Shown one piece after another: positions 44,146 through 52,242 of a stretch of DNA of 64,000 bases. The first letter of the stretch is position 1; every line of letters starts with the position of its first letter. The stretch covers positions 1 through 64,000 of the forward strand of contig ATWE01000002.1 of the NCBI GenBank assembly GCA_000421085.1, in the 5' to 3' direction. Source of the DNA: Ensifer sp. USDA 6670. Lineage in GTDB: Bacteria > Pseudomonadota > Alphaproteobacteria > Rhizobiales > Rhizobiaceae. Below the pieces are notes generated by a model. That model was given only the letters and a program-made list of their open reading frames with translations, did no database searches and was not told where the DNA came from. Both the position numbers and the translations under genes were made by a program.

Positions 44146-45219
44146 ATGGCGTCCGTCAGGTTCGACAATGTGACCAAGAAGTTCGGCGAATTCGTCGCCG
44201 TCGCCAATTTTAACCTCGAGATCCGCGACAAGGAGTTCCTCGTGCTGCTCGGGCCTTCCGGTTGCGGCAAGACGACAACGATGCGGATGGTCGCCGGTCT
44301 CGAAGAGGCGACGTCCGGCGATATTTATATCGACGCCGATCGCGTCAACGATGTGCTGCCGAAATATCGCGACGTCGCGATGGTCTTCCAATCCTACGCG
44401 CTCTATCCGCATCTAACCGTCGAGGACAATATCGGCTATCCCTTGAAGATCCGCAAAGTGCCGCCGGAGGAATACACGCGGCGCGTGGCCGAGGTGGCAC
44501 GGAGGGTGGAGCTCGAGACCATGCTCAAGCGCCTGCCGAAGGAGCTTTCGGGCGGCCAGCGGCAGCGGGTCGCACTCGCACGCGCCATCGTGCGCACACC
44601 GCGCGTCTTCCTGATGGACGAGCCGCTGTCCAATCTCGACGCGAAGCTGCGCACCCAGATGCGGGCGGAACTGAAGCACCTGCAGCACGAATGGCAGGTG
44701 ACGACGATCTATGTGACACATGACCAGATAGAGGCGATGACGCTCGCCCACCGGGTGGCGGTGATGAACAAGGGCGTGATCGAGCAACTCGGAACGCCGC
44801 GAGAAATCTACAATGATCCGCGCACGCTCTTCGTCGCGGGGTTCATAGGCTCCCCGTCCATGAATCTCATTCCCGGCGAGGTGAAGGGCGGCGTCTTCGC
44901 GAGCGCGGGCCTTCGAGTCGGCGGCGCGGGCCGCGTCAATATCCCGCGCGCCGTGCTCGGTGTACGCCCCGAAGATATACATGTGGCAAGCGCCGAAGGT
45001 CCCGACACCAATCTGGTGGCGCCGATCTATTCGGTGGAGCTTACCGGCGAGAACACGCTCGTAAGCCTCCAACTCGGGGGCCAGCTCATGGCGGTGCGGG
45101 CCGACAAGAACTTTTCCGGTCAGATCGATCAGAGGGTCGCCGTTAGGATCGCCAGGGATCGCATGTTCCTATTCGATGCGGAGACGGAGCGACGTGTCGA
45201 TATCCAGTCCAATAGCTGA
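44146..45219 (+). CDS. CUT1 ABC ATPase (UgpC/MalK-like)
   Basis: 357 residues. Walker A LLGPSGCGKTTTMRMVAGLE, Q-loop VAMVFQSYALYPHLTVEDN, signature KELSGGQRQRVALARAIVR, Walker B VFLMDEPLSNLDAKLR, H-loop IYVTHDQIEAMTLAHR. The C-terminal TOBE/OB domain (LGVRPEDIHVA, LTGENTLVSLQLGG) is typical of MalK-type regulated ATPases. ATG at 44146, 4 nt after the permease stop. Confidence 0.93.
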   Translation: MASVRFDNVTKKFGEFVAVANFNLEIRDKEFLVLLGPSGCGKTTTMRMVAGLEEATSGDIYIDADRVNDVLPKYRDVAMVFQSYALYPHLTVEDNIGYPLKIRKVPPEEYTRRVAEVARRVELETMLKRLPKELSGGQRQRVALARAIVRTPRVFLMDEPLSNLDAKLRTQMRAELKHLQHEWQVTTIYVTHDQIEAMTLAHRVAVMNKGVIEQLGTPREIYNDPRTLFVAGFIGSPSMNLIPGEVKGGVFASAGLRVGGAGRVNIPRAVLGVRPEDIHVASAEGPDTNLVAPIYSVELTGENTLVSLQLGGQLMAVRADKNFSGQIDQRVAVRIARDRMFLFDAETERRVDIQSNS

Positions 45220-45220
45220 G

Positions 45221-46066
45221 ATGCCGGACGCGGGTGGCGATGGTAAGGCGGGTCCGGGGGGAGACGCCCGAGCACGGCGTAGTCCGATGGGCGATCGCCC
45301 TAAGACAGTGACAGCGGCGATCGCTCTCTTCATGACAGCCGGAGCGCTCGCCGCCGACGCCGGTCCGATTCCCGGTAACCCGCTGATCGAGATACCCGCA
45401 GGCCCCTTCGTCTTTGGCCGCGATGACGGCCCCGAGAACGAGCGGCCGCGTCGGGTGGTGGAAGGGCAGTCTTTTCAGATCAACCGCACCGAGATCACCA
45501 ACCGGCAATATGCACGCTTTGTCGAAGCGACCGGCCATCGGCCCGCCTTCTATGCCGGCCACCCGGTGCTGGGACTGGACGACCGCCCGGTGGTCGGCGT
45601 CAGTTGGGCGGATGCCGACGCCTTCTGTCGCCATCACCGGCTAACTCTGCCGTCGGAGCGGCAGTATGAGCGGGCGGCACGGGGCGCTGCGGCCCTCGCC
45701 TTTCCTTGGGGAGCGGCCCCGCCCGACGACATGCGGGTCAATGCCGGGGCCGAGGACTGCTGCGCCGCCGATGCGCGCGACGGCTATCCGATGACCGCGC
45801 CGGCGGACTCTTTCGAAAGCGGCGCAAGCGCCGAGGGTGTGCTCCATCTCGTCGGCAATGTTTGGGAGTGGACGAGCGATGTCTACGCGCCCTATGAGGG
45901 CAATAGGGGCGGCACGCAGCCGGGCGCCGGAACATTCCGCGTTTTGCGCGGCGGGTCGTGGAACAGCGACCCGAGCCATCTGGCGACGACCTACCGGCTC
46001 GCCTATGATCCCGACTTCCGCTTCTCGGCAAATGGCGGCTTCCGATGCGTGCGCTCCGAGCCCTGA
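45221..46066 (+). CDS. SUMF1/FGE-domain protein lacking the FGE cysteines
   Basis: 281 residues from ATG 45221, two bases after the ATPase stop; an alternative start at 45287 gives a cleaner signal peptide (TVTAAIALFMTAGALAADA). The FGE-sulfatase fold is clear: IPAGPFVFGRDDGPENERPR, FQINRTEITNRQYARFVEA, RPVVGVSWADADAFCRH, LPSERQYERAARG, HLVGNVWEWTSDVY, FRVLRGGSWNSDPSHLATT, NGGFRCVR. In true formylglycine-generating enzymes a CxxxxC pair lies just before the final FRC motif; here the stretch is SHLATTYRLAYDPDF with no Cys. It is therefore a non-canonical, probably periplasmic SUMF1 protein. Overlaps the next gene by 22 nt. Confidence 0.85.
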   Translation: MPDAGGDGKAGPGGDARARRSPMGDRPKTVTAAIALFMTAGALAADAGPIPGNPLIEIPAGPFVFGRDDGPENERPRRVVEGQSFQINRTEITNRQYARFVEATGHRPAFYAGHPVLGLDDRPVVGVSWADADAFCRHHRLTLPSERQYERAARGAAALAFPWGAAPPDDMRVNAGAEDCCAADARDGYPMTAPADSFESGASAEGVLHLVGNVWEWTSDVYAPYEGNRGGTQPGAGTFRVLRGGSWNSDPSHLATTYRLAYDPDFRFSANGGFRCVRSEP

Positions 46067-47058
46067 TCGCCGCCTCGGTGCTTGTGCTTCCTGCGGCGGT
46101 AATAGCTGCCGAGCCCTCCGCTTCGCCGGATTACGGGCTCGAGACCACCCATGTGCGGGGAGCCAGCTTCGCCGGCCTTGCGCGCGACGGCGACGCGCTG
46201 CTGGTGAGCGATCTTGCGAGCGGCCGGCTTTATCACCGTGGGCCGGATGGCGGGCTTGCCGCCTTCGGCCCGGTCTTGCCGCATGGCCTCGACGTGATCG
46301 GCGACCCGACCGGACCCTATCGCGTCGCCCGCGTCGGGCACCGGCTGGTGGTCGCTCAAGGGTGGACGCCGGTCGATAGGCCCGAGGGGCCGCTCGACCA
46401 TGCGCTCGTCGCGCTCGAGGATGCCGGCAAGACGCGCGTCATCAGCAATGATTTCTGGAACCCGTTCGATTTCGTCGCGGGGGCTGATGGTTTTTACGTT
46501 GTCGACGCCGCGCGCAACAGCGTCGAACATCTGCAACTGGATGGCCGCAGGGATACGATCGTCACCTTCCGGCGGCTGGAACAAAGAGGAGAGGCGCTGC
46601 AAGGCTTGTCGCCGACGGAGTTCGCCAAGGGTGAAACCCATGCCGTCGACGCGGTACCGACCGGCGTCGCGCTCAGCAACGGGCGGCTCTACATCACGCT
46701 CTTCGGCGGCTTTCCCTTCCTGTCAGGCGCCGGCAAGGTCGTTTCGATCCCTGTGGCCGGTGGCCCGTCTCAGCCGAGGGCCGAAGCCGAGGGGCTCAAC
46801 GCGCCGGTGGCCGTCGCCTTCGACCACAACGGGGCCATGCTCGTCCTCGAGCATGGAACCTACGACCAGAGCCACGGATTCGCAAAAGGCAGCGGCCGAC
46901 TGCTGCGATTCGGTGAGGGTGATCGCGAGGTGATTCTCGATGGGCTCACGCGGCCGGTGTCGGTTCTCGTTTGGGACGGACGGCAGCTCGTCGTTTCCGA
47001 TCTCGGCGGCAATCTCCATTTTCTACGGCACCGCGCGCCTGACCCGACGCGCAAATAG
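46045..47058 (+). CDS. Exported beta-propeller (ScyD/ScyE-like) protein
   Basis: 337 residues with signal peptide (LRALIAASVLVLPAAVIAAE). Repeated blade-like strands: GDALLVSDLASGRLYHR, DGFYVVDAARNSVEHLQLDG, HAVDAVPTGVALSNGRLYIT, LNAPVAVAFDHNGAMLVLEH, GRQLVVSDLGGNLHF. The pattern fits ScyD/ScyE or SMP30-like six-bladed propellers; no catalytic assignment possible. Its ATG lies inside the SUMF1-domain gene, so the two are coupled and probably act together on the exported side of the sugar transporter. Confidence 0.8.
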   Translation: MRALRALIAASVLVLPAAVIAAEPSASPDYGLETTHVRGASFAGLARDGDALLVSDLASGRLYHRGPDGGLAAFGPVLPHGLDVIGDPTGPYRVARVGHRLVVAQGWTPVDRPEGPLDHALVALEDAGKTRVISNDFWNPFDFVAGADGFYVVDAARNSVEHLQLDGRRDTIVTFRRLEQRGEALQGLSPTEFAKGETHAVDAVPTGVALSNGRLYITLFGGFPFLSGAGKVVSIPVAGGPSQPRAEAEGLNAPVAVAFDHNGAMLVLEHGTYDQSHGFAKGSGRLLRFGEGDREVILDGLTRPVSVLVWDGRQLVVSDLGGNLHFLRHRAPDPTRK

Positions 47059-47089
47059 AGTTCACGAAGAGAAAGTAGAACTACTGCGC

Positions 47090-47181
47090 CGCGCGTCAGA
47101 CGCGCGAAGGTCGCTGGAGCAGTTTTGAGGTGCTGGATGTTTTTGTCCTTAAATCGGCTAACGATTTAAGGAAACATGCAG
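47090..47181. repeat. Paired palindromes, rhizobial intergenic element type
   Basis: CGCGCGT(3 nt)ACGCGCG at 47090-47106 is followed by TCCTTAAATCG(5 nt)CGATTTAAGGA at 47146-47172. The second palindrome extends imperfectly through TGCTGGATGTTT and AAACATGCAGCA to about 47131-47181. I associate this double-hairpin layout with dispersed rhizobial intergenic repeats; a copy-number search would confirm. It may end the transporter transcript. Confidence 0.6.
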
Positions 47182-47250
47182 CAGCGCCTGTTCCCGTGTG
47201 AAGCCTGAACCATATTCCGGGTGACGGCATCATCAAGCAGGAGAAACAGC

Positions 47251-47570
47251 ATGCGCATTGAACCGGTCTTCCTGTTCGATCTCGACGGCACCCTCGTCGA
47301 CAGCGTCTATCAGCATGTGCTTGCCTGGAAGGATGCGCTCGACGGTGAGGGCATTGATCTCTCGGTTTGGCGCATTCACCGCAAGATCGGGATGAGCGGC
47401 GGCCTCTTCACCAATCAGCTCCTGCGCGAAACGAACATGGAGATCAGCGAGGAGCGGGTAGCGCGCCTGCGCCGACGCCATGCCGAAGCCTATAAGCGGC
47501 AGGCGGACAGCATTCGGCCACTGCCCGGCGCACGCGAGCTGCTAAGCTGGCTTACGGACGCGAAGAATCC
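47251..47570 (+). pseudogene. Truncated HAD-superfamily phosphatase
   Basis: The N-terminal third of a HAD/beta-phosphoglucomutase-like hydrolase: FLFDLDGTLVDSVYQHVLAW (nucleophile Asp), IHRKIGMSGGLFTNQLL, RPLPGARELLSWLTDAK. Similarity stops near 47570, and the open frame then runs on as Arg/Ser-rich noise to 47970. The Lys and second Asp motifs are missing. GGAGAAA precedes the ATG. The break marks the junction with foreign or rearranged DNA. Confidence 0.75.
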
Positions 47571-48014
47571 TACGCGATCGCGTCGCGATTTGGCACAAAG
47601 GGATGCTGCAGGCCACGCCTGCCGGAGCGTACGGAGGCCATCGGGGCTGAGCGCCCAGCCGGGCGGCTGCGCGGAGATGCGCCGACGGCTGCGCAACATG
47701 TCGCGGGTTCGTGGGCTGGGATGCTCGCGCGGCAGCCGAGCCACGTCTGGCTGCGCGCCAGGCCTACTATCTGCTCTGGCGCTGCGAAGGGCCTGTGGAT
47801 CTCGTATCGGCTTCAGCTTCTCGTCCGGGCCATTTCTAATCTCGAGCCGGCGCAGTGCCGCTGCGCGCCTCGGTCGCTCACGACTTCCACCGAAATCGGG
47901 AGGTAGAGCCCACCTCCGTCGACGGACGCATTATCAACCGTCGCATCTCTGGGGACTAGGCGATCCTTAACCATATGAATTTAGCACCTCAAATTTCACA
48001 ACCGGAATCAATCT
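47571..48014. other. Unrecognised DNA after the HAD breakpoint
   Basis: About 440 bases that continue neither the HAD gene nor any gene I recognise. All frames read low-complexity Arg/Ser/Ala-rich sequence. Likely rearranged or imported material. Confidence 0.35.
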
Positions 48015-48072
48015 GCCTCATGCTTCCGTCATCCGGACGCTATGCCTCATGCTTCCGTCATCCGGACGCTAT
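48015..48072. repeat. Two perfect 29-bp tandem repeats
   Basis: The unit starting GCCTCATGCTTCCGTC and ending GGACGCTAT occurs twice head to tail at 48015-48043 and 48044-48072 without mismatch. It lies just before the inverted repeat at 48088 and could be an iteron-like or accessory recombinase-binding site. Confidence 0.9.
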
Positions 48073-48087
48073 CATGTGCGCTTGATT

Positions 48088-48116
48088 ACTATCGATAAGT
48101 CGCGAGTATCGATAGT
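48088..48116. other. Recombinase core-site-like inverted repeat
   Basis: ACTATCGATA, 9-bp spacer, TATCGATAGT. Ten-bp arms around a short central region match the general architecture of tyrosine-recombinase core sites, and a tyrosine recombinase is encoded 720 bp downstream. A dimeric regulator operator is the alternative. Confidence 0.5.
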
Positions 48117-48224
48117 GATCGATTTAGCCGGTTTTTCGCCGTTTGCGGCGCCTTCGAGGCTACTCTGAGGCGGATCCTGAAGATGGAGCCTGTCCCAAGC
48201 GAATGTCCGGGCCGCGTCCCACCC

Positions 48225-48268
48225 TTGATTTAGCTTCAAAAATAATCAATTATAATCATTGTGATTGA
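48225..48268 (+). promoter_or_regulatory. Promoter/operator of the toxin-antitoxin operon
   Basis: TATAAT at 48251-48256 is a consensus -10, with TTGATT at 48225-48230 as a possible -35 (20-bp spacing, long). TCAAT (48246-48250) and ATTGA (48264-48268) flank the -10 symmetrically, fitting autorepression by the RHH antitoxin. Confidence 0.5.
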
Positions 48269-48291
48269 AAGTGAATCGGCAGGAGTCAAAC

Positions 48292-48552
48292 ATGGAAACG
48301 AAGGTGCTGACGGCGCACGTACCACTGCCGCTCGCCGAGAAAGTCGATCAGATCGCGGCCCGGCTTGAGCGCTCGCGCGGGTGGATCGTCAAGCAGGCGC
48401 TGACCGCCTGGGTCGATCAGGAAGAGGAGCGCCGACGCTTGACGCTGGAAGCGCTTGCCGACGTCGACGCTGGCCGCGTTATCGATCACCAGGCCGTCCA
48501 GGCCTGGGCCGACAGTCTTGATAGTGACAAGCCGCTCCCCTTGCCGCTGTGA
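48292..48552 (+). CDS. RHH antitoxin (ParD/CopG-like)
   Basis: 86 residues. N-terminal ribbon-helix-helix: KVLTAHVPLPLAEKVDQIAA, RLERSRGWIVKQALTAWV; acidic C-terminal tail (VQAWADSLDSDKPLPLPL) that would wrap the toxin. ATG at 48292 has AGGAG 7 nt upstream. Overlaps the toxin start by one base (TGATG). Likely represses its own operon. Confidence 0.9.
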   Translation: METKVLTAHVPLPLAEKVDQIAARLERSRGWIVKQALTAWVDQEEERRRLTLEALADVDAGRVIDHQAVQAWADSLDSDKPLPLPL

Positions 48553-48827
48553 TGAAGCTTGAGTGGACGAATAAGGCAGTCGCCGATCTTGGGCGCCTCT
48601 ATGATTTCCTGGCACCGGTAAATCGGCAAGCTGCGGCTCGTACTGTGCAATCGTTGACGAGCGCTCCAGCACGCCTGCTCGAACAACCGCGCATCGGCGA
48701 ACGGCTGGAGGAATTCGACCCTCGAGAGGTTCGGCGAATTCTCGTGGGCCATTACGAAATACGGTATGAGATCCGGCAGTCGACGATCTACGTGCTGCGG
48801 CTTTGGCATACGCGTGAAGACCGTTAG
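48552..48827 (+). CDS. RelE/ParE-family toxin
   Basis: 91 residues of the ParE type: LEWTNKAVADLGRLYDFLAP, RQAAARTVQSLTSAPARLLE, RIGERLEEFDPREVRRILVG, HYEIRYEIRQSTIYVLRLWH, TREDR. ParE toxins poison gyrase; RelE relatives cleave mRNA at the ribosome; the ..RLWHTRE.R ending is ParE-like. Partner of the preceding antitoxin. The recombinase starts only 5 nt after its stop. Confidence 0.9.
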   Translation: MKLEWTNKAVADLGRLYDFLAPVNRQAAARTVQSLTSAPARLLEQPRIGERLEEFDPREVRRILVGHYEIRYEIRQSTIYVLRLWHTREDR

Positions 48828-48832
48828 GAACG

Positions 48833-50026
48833 GTGCCAAACGGAGTTCTTGTGGCAAAGGGAAACTGTCCTGTGACAATCGGCGAGGATGCGATCCTGCG
48901 CCGCGCCGAGGAACTCGACGCGCTCGACGCCATCCTGCCGTTCGACCGCCGCGACCAACTTGCCGCGCTGCTGACCGACGACGACGTCGCCACACTCAAA
49001 CACCTGGCGCAGGAGGGCATGGGCGAGAATACCTTACGCGCGCTGGTCTCCGACCTCGGTTACCTCGAGGCCTGGTGCCGCCTCGCCACCGGTGCCCCCC
49101 TCCCCTGGCCGGCGCCGGAAGCACTGCTCCTGAAGTTCGTCGCTCATCACCTCTGGGATCCGGTCAAGCGGGCCGAGGACCCGGCCCACGGCATGCCGGC
49201 CGAGGTCGAGGCCGGATTGCGCGCCGAGCGCCTGCTCAGGGCCGACGGACCGCACGCGCCCGGCACGGTGCGGTGCCGGCTGACCTCCTGGTCGATCCTG
49301 ACCCGCTGGCGCGGTCTCACCGGCGCCTTCGATGCGCCATCGCTGAAGAGCGCGCTGAGGCTGGCGGTCAAGGCGAGTAACCGGCCGCGCCAGCGCAAGA
49401 GCAAGAAGGCGGTGACCGTCGATATCCTGGCAAAGCTGCTTCAGGCCTGTGCTGGCGATCGGCCGGTTGACCTCCGCGATCACGCGCTGCTCCTCACCGC
49501 CTTTGCCTCCGGCGGCCGTCGCCGCTCGGAAGTGGCGGCTCTGCGTGTCGAGGACCTGACCGACGAGGAGCCGGTCCGCGCGGATCCCTCCGACAAGACC
49601 TCCCCTCCCCTGCCCTGTCTGTCGATCCGCCTCGGCCGCACCAAGACGACGACCGCCGATGAGAACGAACATGTGCTGTTAATCGGCCGTCCAGTAGCTG
49701 CCCTGGAAACTTGGCTGGCTGAAGCGCAAATCAAGGACGGCCCGGTTTTCCGGCGCATCGATCAGTGGGGCAACATCGACCGACGGGCGCTGACGCCGCA
49801 GTCTGTCAATCTGATCCTGAAAGCACGCTGTGAACAGGCCGGCCTTGATCCGGCTCTGGTTTCGGCGCATGGCTTGAGATCCGGCTATCTGACCGAGGCT
49901 GCAAACCGCGGCATCCCTCTTCCAGAGGCGATGCAGCAATCATTGCACAAGTCGGTGGCGCAGGCGGCGAGCTACTACAACAACGCGGAACGAAAGAATG
50001 GACGAGCGGCCCGGCTGATCGTCTAG
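48833..50026 (+). CDS. Tyrosine recombinase/integrase
   Basis: 397 residues. N-terminal SAM-like core-binding domain (LAQEGMGENTLRALVSDLGY, LEAWCRLATG). Catalytic domain with first Arg in LLLTAFASGGRRRSEVAALR, RLGRTKTTT region for the Lys, SAHGLRSGYLTEAA (HxxR) and HKSVAQAASYYNNAERK with the nucleophile Tyr. GTG start, preceded by AGGAA and 5 nt after the toxin stop, so it may be translationally coupled. Typical of rhizobial plasmid resolvase/integrase genes. Confidence 0.92.
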   Translation: MPNGVLVAKGNCPVTIGEDAILRRAEELDALDAILPFDRRDQLAALLTDDDVATLKHLAQEGMGENTLRALVSDLGYLEAWCRLATGAPLPWPAPEALLLKFVAHHLWDPVKRAEDPAHGMPAEVEAGLRAERLLRADGPHAPGTVRCRLTSWSILTRWRGLTGAFDAPSLKSALRLAVKASNRPRQRKSKKAVTVDILAKLLQACAGDRPVDLRDHALLLTAFASGGRRRSEVAALRVEDLTDEEPVRADPSDKTSPPLPCLSIRLGRTKTTTADENEHVLLIGRPVAALETWLAEAQIKDGPVFRRIDQWGNIDRRALTPQSVNLILKARCEQAGLDPALVSAHGLRSGYLTEAANRGIPLPEAMQQSLHKSVAQAASYYNNAERKNGRAARLIV

Positions 50027-50032
50027 GCGGGG

Positions 50033-50374
50033 CTACGCGCCGAAGAGTGAATCGGCTCGCCGCTCAAACGACTCCCATTCCTCCGGGTCCGCTTCCGCCT
50101 CCGATCCATCGTGCCGGTCAGCACCTGATGTTGCCCTGCCCCAGGCTTCAGCACGCTGCATCAGCGACGCCATCTCGCCCCTCAAGCGATGCGAGCGTTG
50201 TAGGTCGGCGGCGTGCGCGGCGTTCTGGCGGGGATCGTAGAAGACGCCGATTGCCTCGCCGGTGGCCTGTCTTGCCGCCTCCAATTGTTCTTTCAAGCTC
50301 TCCAGCTCGGCTTTCACCGCAAAATACTGTCTCATCACCGCGATGAGTTCGCGGCCACTGGCGCTGACTTCCAC
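50033..50374 (-). CDS. Small coiled-coil protein, unknown
   Basis: 113 residues from a GTG with GGAGGAGGG 4 nt upstream. Helical and charged: LIAVMRQYFAVKAELESLKE, QLEAARQATGEAIGVFYDPR, HRLRGEMASLMQRAEAWGRA, PEEWESFERRADSLFGA. Convergent with the recombinase, stops 6 nt apart, and bounded on the other side by a duplicated recombinase tail. No known function. Confidence 0.65.
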   Translation of the reverse strand: MEVSASGRELIAVMRQYFAVKAELESLKEQLEAARQATGEAIGVFYDPRQNAAHAADLQRSHRLRGEMASLMQRAEAWGRATSGADRHDGSEAEADPEEWESFERRADSLFGA

Positions 50375-50464
50375 GATCCCTCCTCCTCGGAACTCCTCAT
50401 TGCGGGAATTGATCGATAAGAATGGCAAAATCGCGATAGAGTTCCTGCGGAGACGACAAAAGCA

Positions 50465-50545
50465 AAGTCGGTCACGCAGGCGGCGAGCTATTACAATAAC
50501 GCTGCACGTAAACGGCCGAGCGGCGAAGCTGACTATCTGAACCGA
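50465..50545 (+). pseudogene. Duplicated recombinase C-terminal scrap
   Basis: Reads KSVTQAASYYNNAARKRPSG, nearly the same as the end of the intact recombinase (KSVAQAASYYNNAERKNGRA). It has matching nucleotides at most positions but clear divergence, so it is the relic of a second, related recombinase gene. Confidence 0.75.
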
Positions 50546-50567
50546 GCAGGCAAGACGCACTGCGCAG

Positions 50568-51050
50568 TTACGTTCCGAAGAGGCGACGATCCCAGTAAAC
50601 AGGCTGATGAAGGCTGACCTGAATTTCCCTGAACTCCGGGTGAACTGGATTTATCAAGATATTGCGGTCAAGCCGGGCGACAACGCTGGGGACCAGCAAG
50701 ATTGCGCTCCTCCTTTCGAGACACCATTGCTCGCCAAATCCCTTGCTCACTGTTGGCGGCATCGTGTCCCAGCCTGGGAGGCTCAGCGGCGAAAAGACTT
50801 CATAGGTCAAGCCGCGCGGTATTGTGATTTCCACGTAGTGCTGGTTTGGCGGCAATCGACCGCTGCCATGCACCAGCTTTTCGAGTACCGCCGTTGAGTA
50901 GTGCTCGCTGCTATAGATGATTGGGCTTGCCGGCGTGTTCCAGCGCCCCGGGGCTATGGTTGAGCCGGTTGCGTCGAATATGGGATAGGTCCCTTTTGGA
51001 TCACCTATTCGAAATGCCGACAGCGTGCGATCAAGAATCTGAGCACTCAC
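50568..51050 (-). CDS. RES-domain toxin
   Basis: 160 residues. RES-domain features: AFRIGDPKGTYPIFDATGST, APGRWNTPASPIIYSSEHYS (conserved Arg and Tyr/Ser), TAVLEKLVHGSGRLP, YEVFSPLSLPGWD, ERRSAILLVPSVVARLDRNI, NPVHPEFREI. RES toxins are NAD+-degrading enzymes of type II toxin-antitoxin systems. Overlaps its antitoxin gene by 4 nt, downstream as usual. Confidence 0.92.
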   Translation of the reverse strand: MSAQILDRTLSAFRIGDPKGTYPIFDATGSTIAPGRWNTPASPIIYSSEHYSTAVLEKLVHGSGRLPPNQHYVEITIPRGLTYEVFSPLSLPGWDTMPPTVSKGFGEQWCLERRSAILLVPSVVARLDRNILINPVHPEFREIQVSLHQPVYWDRRLFGT

Positions 51051-51478
51051 GCAGCACTGCCGTATTTCAGGCTTGCGAGGGTTTCCAGGACGAGTTCGGC
51101 GCCGATCTCGCTCTGAATGACCACATCAATCGGACGTTTGTCCTCGAGCATGGGGTGGGGCCGAAACAGGAAATCACGGGCCTCCTCCTCGCTTTGCCAA
51201 ACATCCAGTGCCAGATTCCAGACACGGGCGACACGCGCGACGCGCATCCCCTCGTCCGGTGAGAGCCGAAGCGTCGCCTTTCGGCGTTCATAGGTCGCCT
51301 TCGGCACCAAGCGATACTTGAATTGGCTGTCATTTGGAGCCAGAAGGTGGACCACCCGCTCTAACGCCGCGACCGGCAACCCGCCCTCTATGCGCGTAAT
51401 CAGCCCGAGCGGAGAACGCGCTGCCGCTTCCTTCGCCGGCAAACCCAAGACATCGGCCACATTCTCAAAGGCTAGCAT
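51047..51478 (-). CDS. Xre/MbcA/ParS-type antitoxin of RES toxin
   Basis: 143 residues with an Xre-like N-terminus (ARSPLGLITRIEGGLPVAAL) and the C-terminal DUF2384 segment (DEGMRVARVARVWNLALDVW, SEEEARDFLFRPHPMLEDKR, PIDVVIQSEIGAELVLETLA). The order antitoxin-toxin and the 4-nt overlap match RES-Xre modules. Autoregulation expected. Confidence 0.9.
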   Translation of the reverse strand: MLAFENVADVLGLPAKEAAARSPLGLITRIEGGLPVAALERVVHLLAPNDSQFKYRLVPKATYERRKATLRLSPDEGMRVARVARVWNLALDVWQSEEEARDFLFRPHPMLEDKRPIDVVIQSEIGAELVLETLASLKYGSAA

Positions 51479-51635
51479 TGTTCACCTACGTTCACTTGAG
51501 ACGAAATATAGTCGCACATGAGGCATCGTGCAAGACTAATCCCATATGCGCTGCCGGCAATCGTGGCTTCTCCGTGGCAAGACAGCAAGACATCGTCCGC
51601 CGGCCGGTCACCTGCTGGAGCGCGAAAAGCTTCCC

Positions 51636-52242
51636 CTATCCGGCTTTCCTGCTTGGACTCCCGTTTGCCCGCATGAGCGCCATCAGCATCGGACCGAGCG
51701 AAAACTCGCCACGTTCGGCCTTGCGCGTCAGATCCCGTAGATAGCCGCCGGCATTGTTGATGTGCCCTCCCCTCTCGAGAATGCAGGCCATGACCACCGC
51801 GGCGTTCTCCGGCCCGAGGATCCCACAGGCTTCCTGATAGGCGCTCGGGCTGACGCCGAGCATCGATCGGACAACCACCGCAGCCGACATTAGGTCTCGC
51901 CAGCTTTCGACATTACCGCTCGGCCCATAGTCGCGGATACCTGGTGCTTGCAGTTGCAGCACCATACTAAGCGGAAATGCCTTTATCGGCTCTTTTGTCG
52001 GCCGGATGGCTTGGCTCGATTTCGGCCCCCTGCTCTGTTCCGGAGCTAGGTTCAAGTTCATATCTGGATTCGGTATTTGAATTCTGTATGTGGCGCCCAG
52101 AACGGTCGTCATCGATGTCTGCTTTTCTGGAATTCATCTGGATTTCCAAGACATTGACTATCCCCTCACGCAGCATTTCCATTTCTTCGCAGAGGCGGCT
52201 CCAAATGCGCAATCGTTGGCGTGCGCGGTATCCGTGCGACAA
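51636..52242 (-). pseudogene. repC remnant (repABC replication initiator)
   Basis: Two frames together give RepC C-terminal sequence. 52242-51967 reads LRIWSRLCEEMEMLREGIVN. After a shift near 51975, the next frame reads AFPLSMVLQLQAPGIRDYGP, SWRDLMSAAVVVRSMLGVSP, AYQEACGILGPENAAVVMAC, ILERGGHINNAGGYLRDLTR, KAERGEFSLGPMLMALMRAN. The N-terminal DNA-binding half is absent and no repA or repB is nearby, so it is non-functional and marks DNA from another plasmid. Confidence 0.85.

Noticed and set aside
45221..46066. Active formylglycine-generating enzyme
   Set aside because: The catalytic Cys pair before the last FRC motif is absent and no sulfatase gene is seen in the window.
47571..47970. Continuation of the HAD protein
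   Set aside because: The frame stays open but the sequence loses all HAD motifs and becomes Arg/Ser-rich, so it is treated as fused non-homologous DNA.
48015..48072. Start of a CRISPR array
   Set aside because: The two 29-bp units are directly adjacent with no spacer between them and there are no further copies or cas genes.
51636..52242. Functional replication origin/repABC locus
   Set aside because: Only a frameshifted C-terminal part of repC is present; repA, repB and the repC N-terminus are missing.
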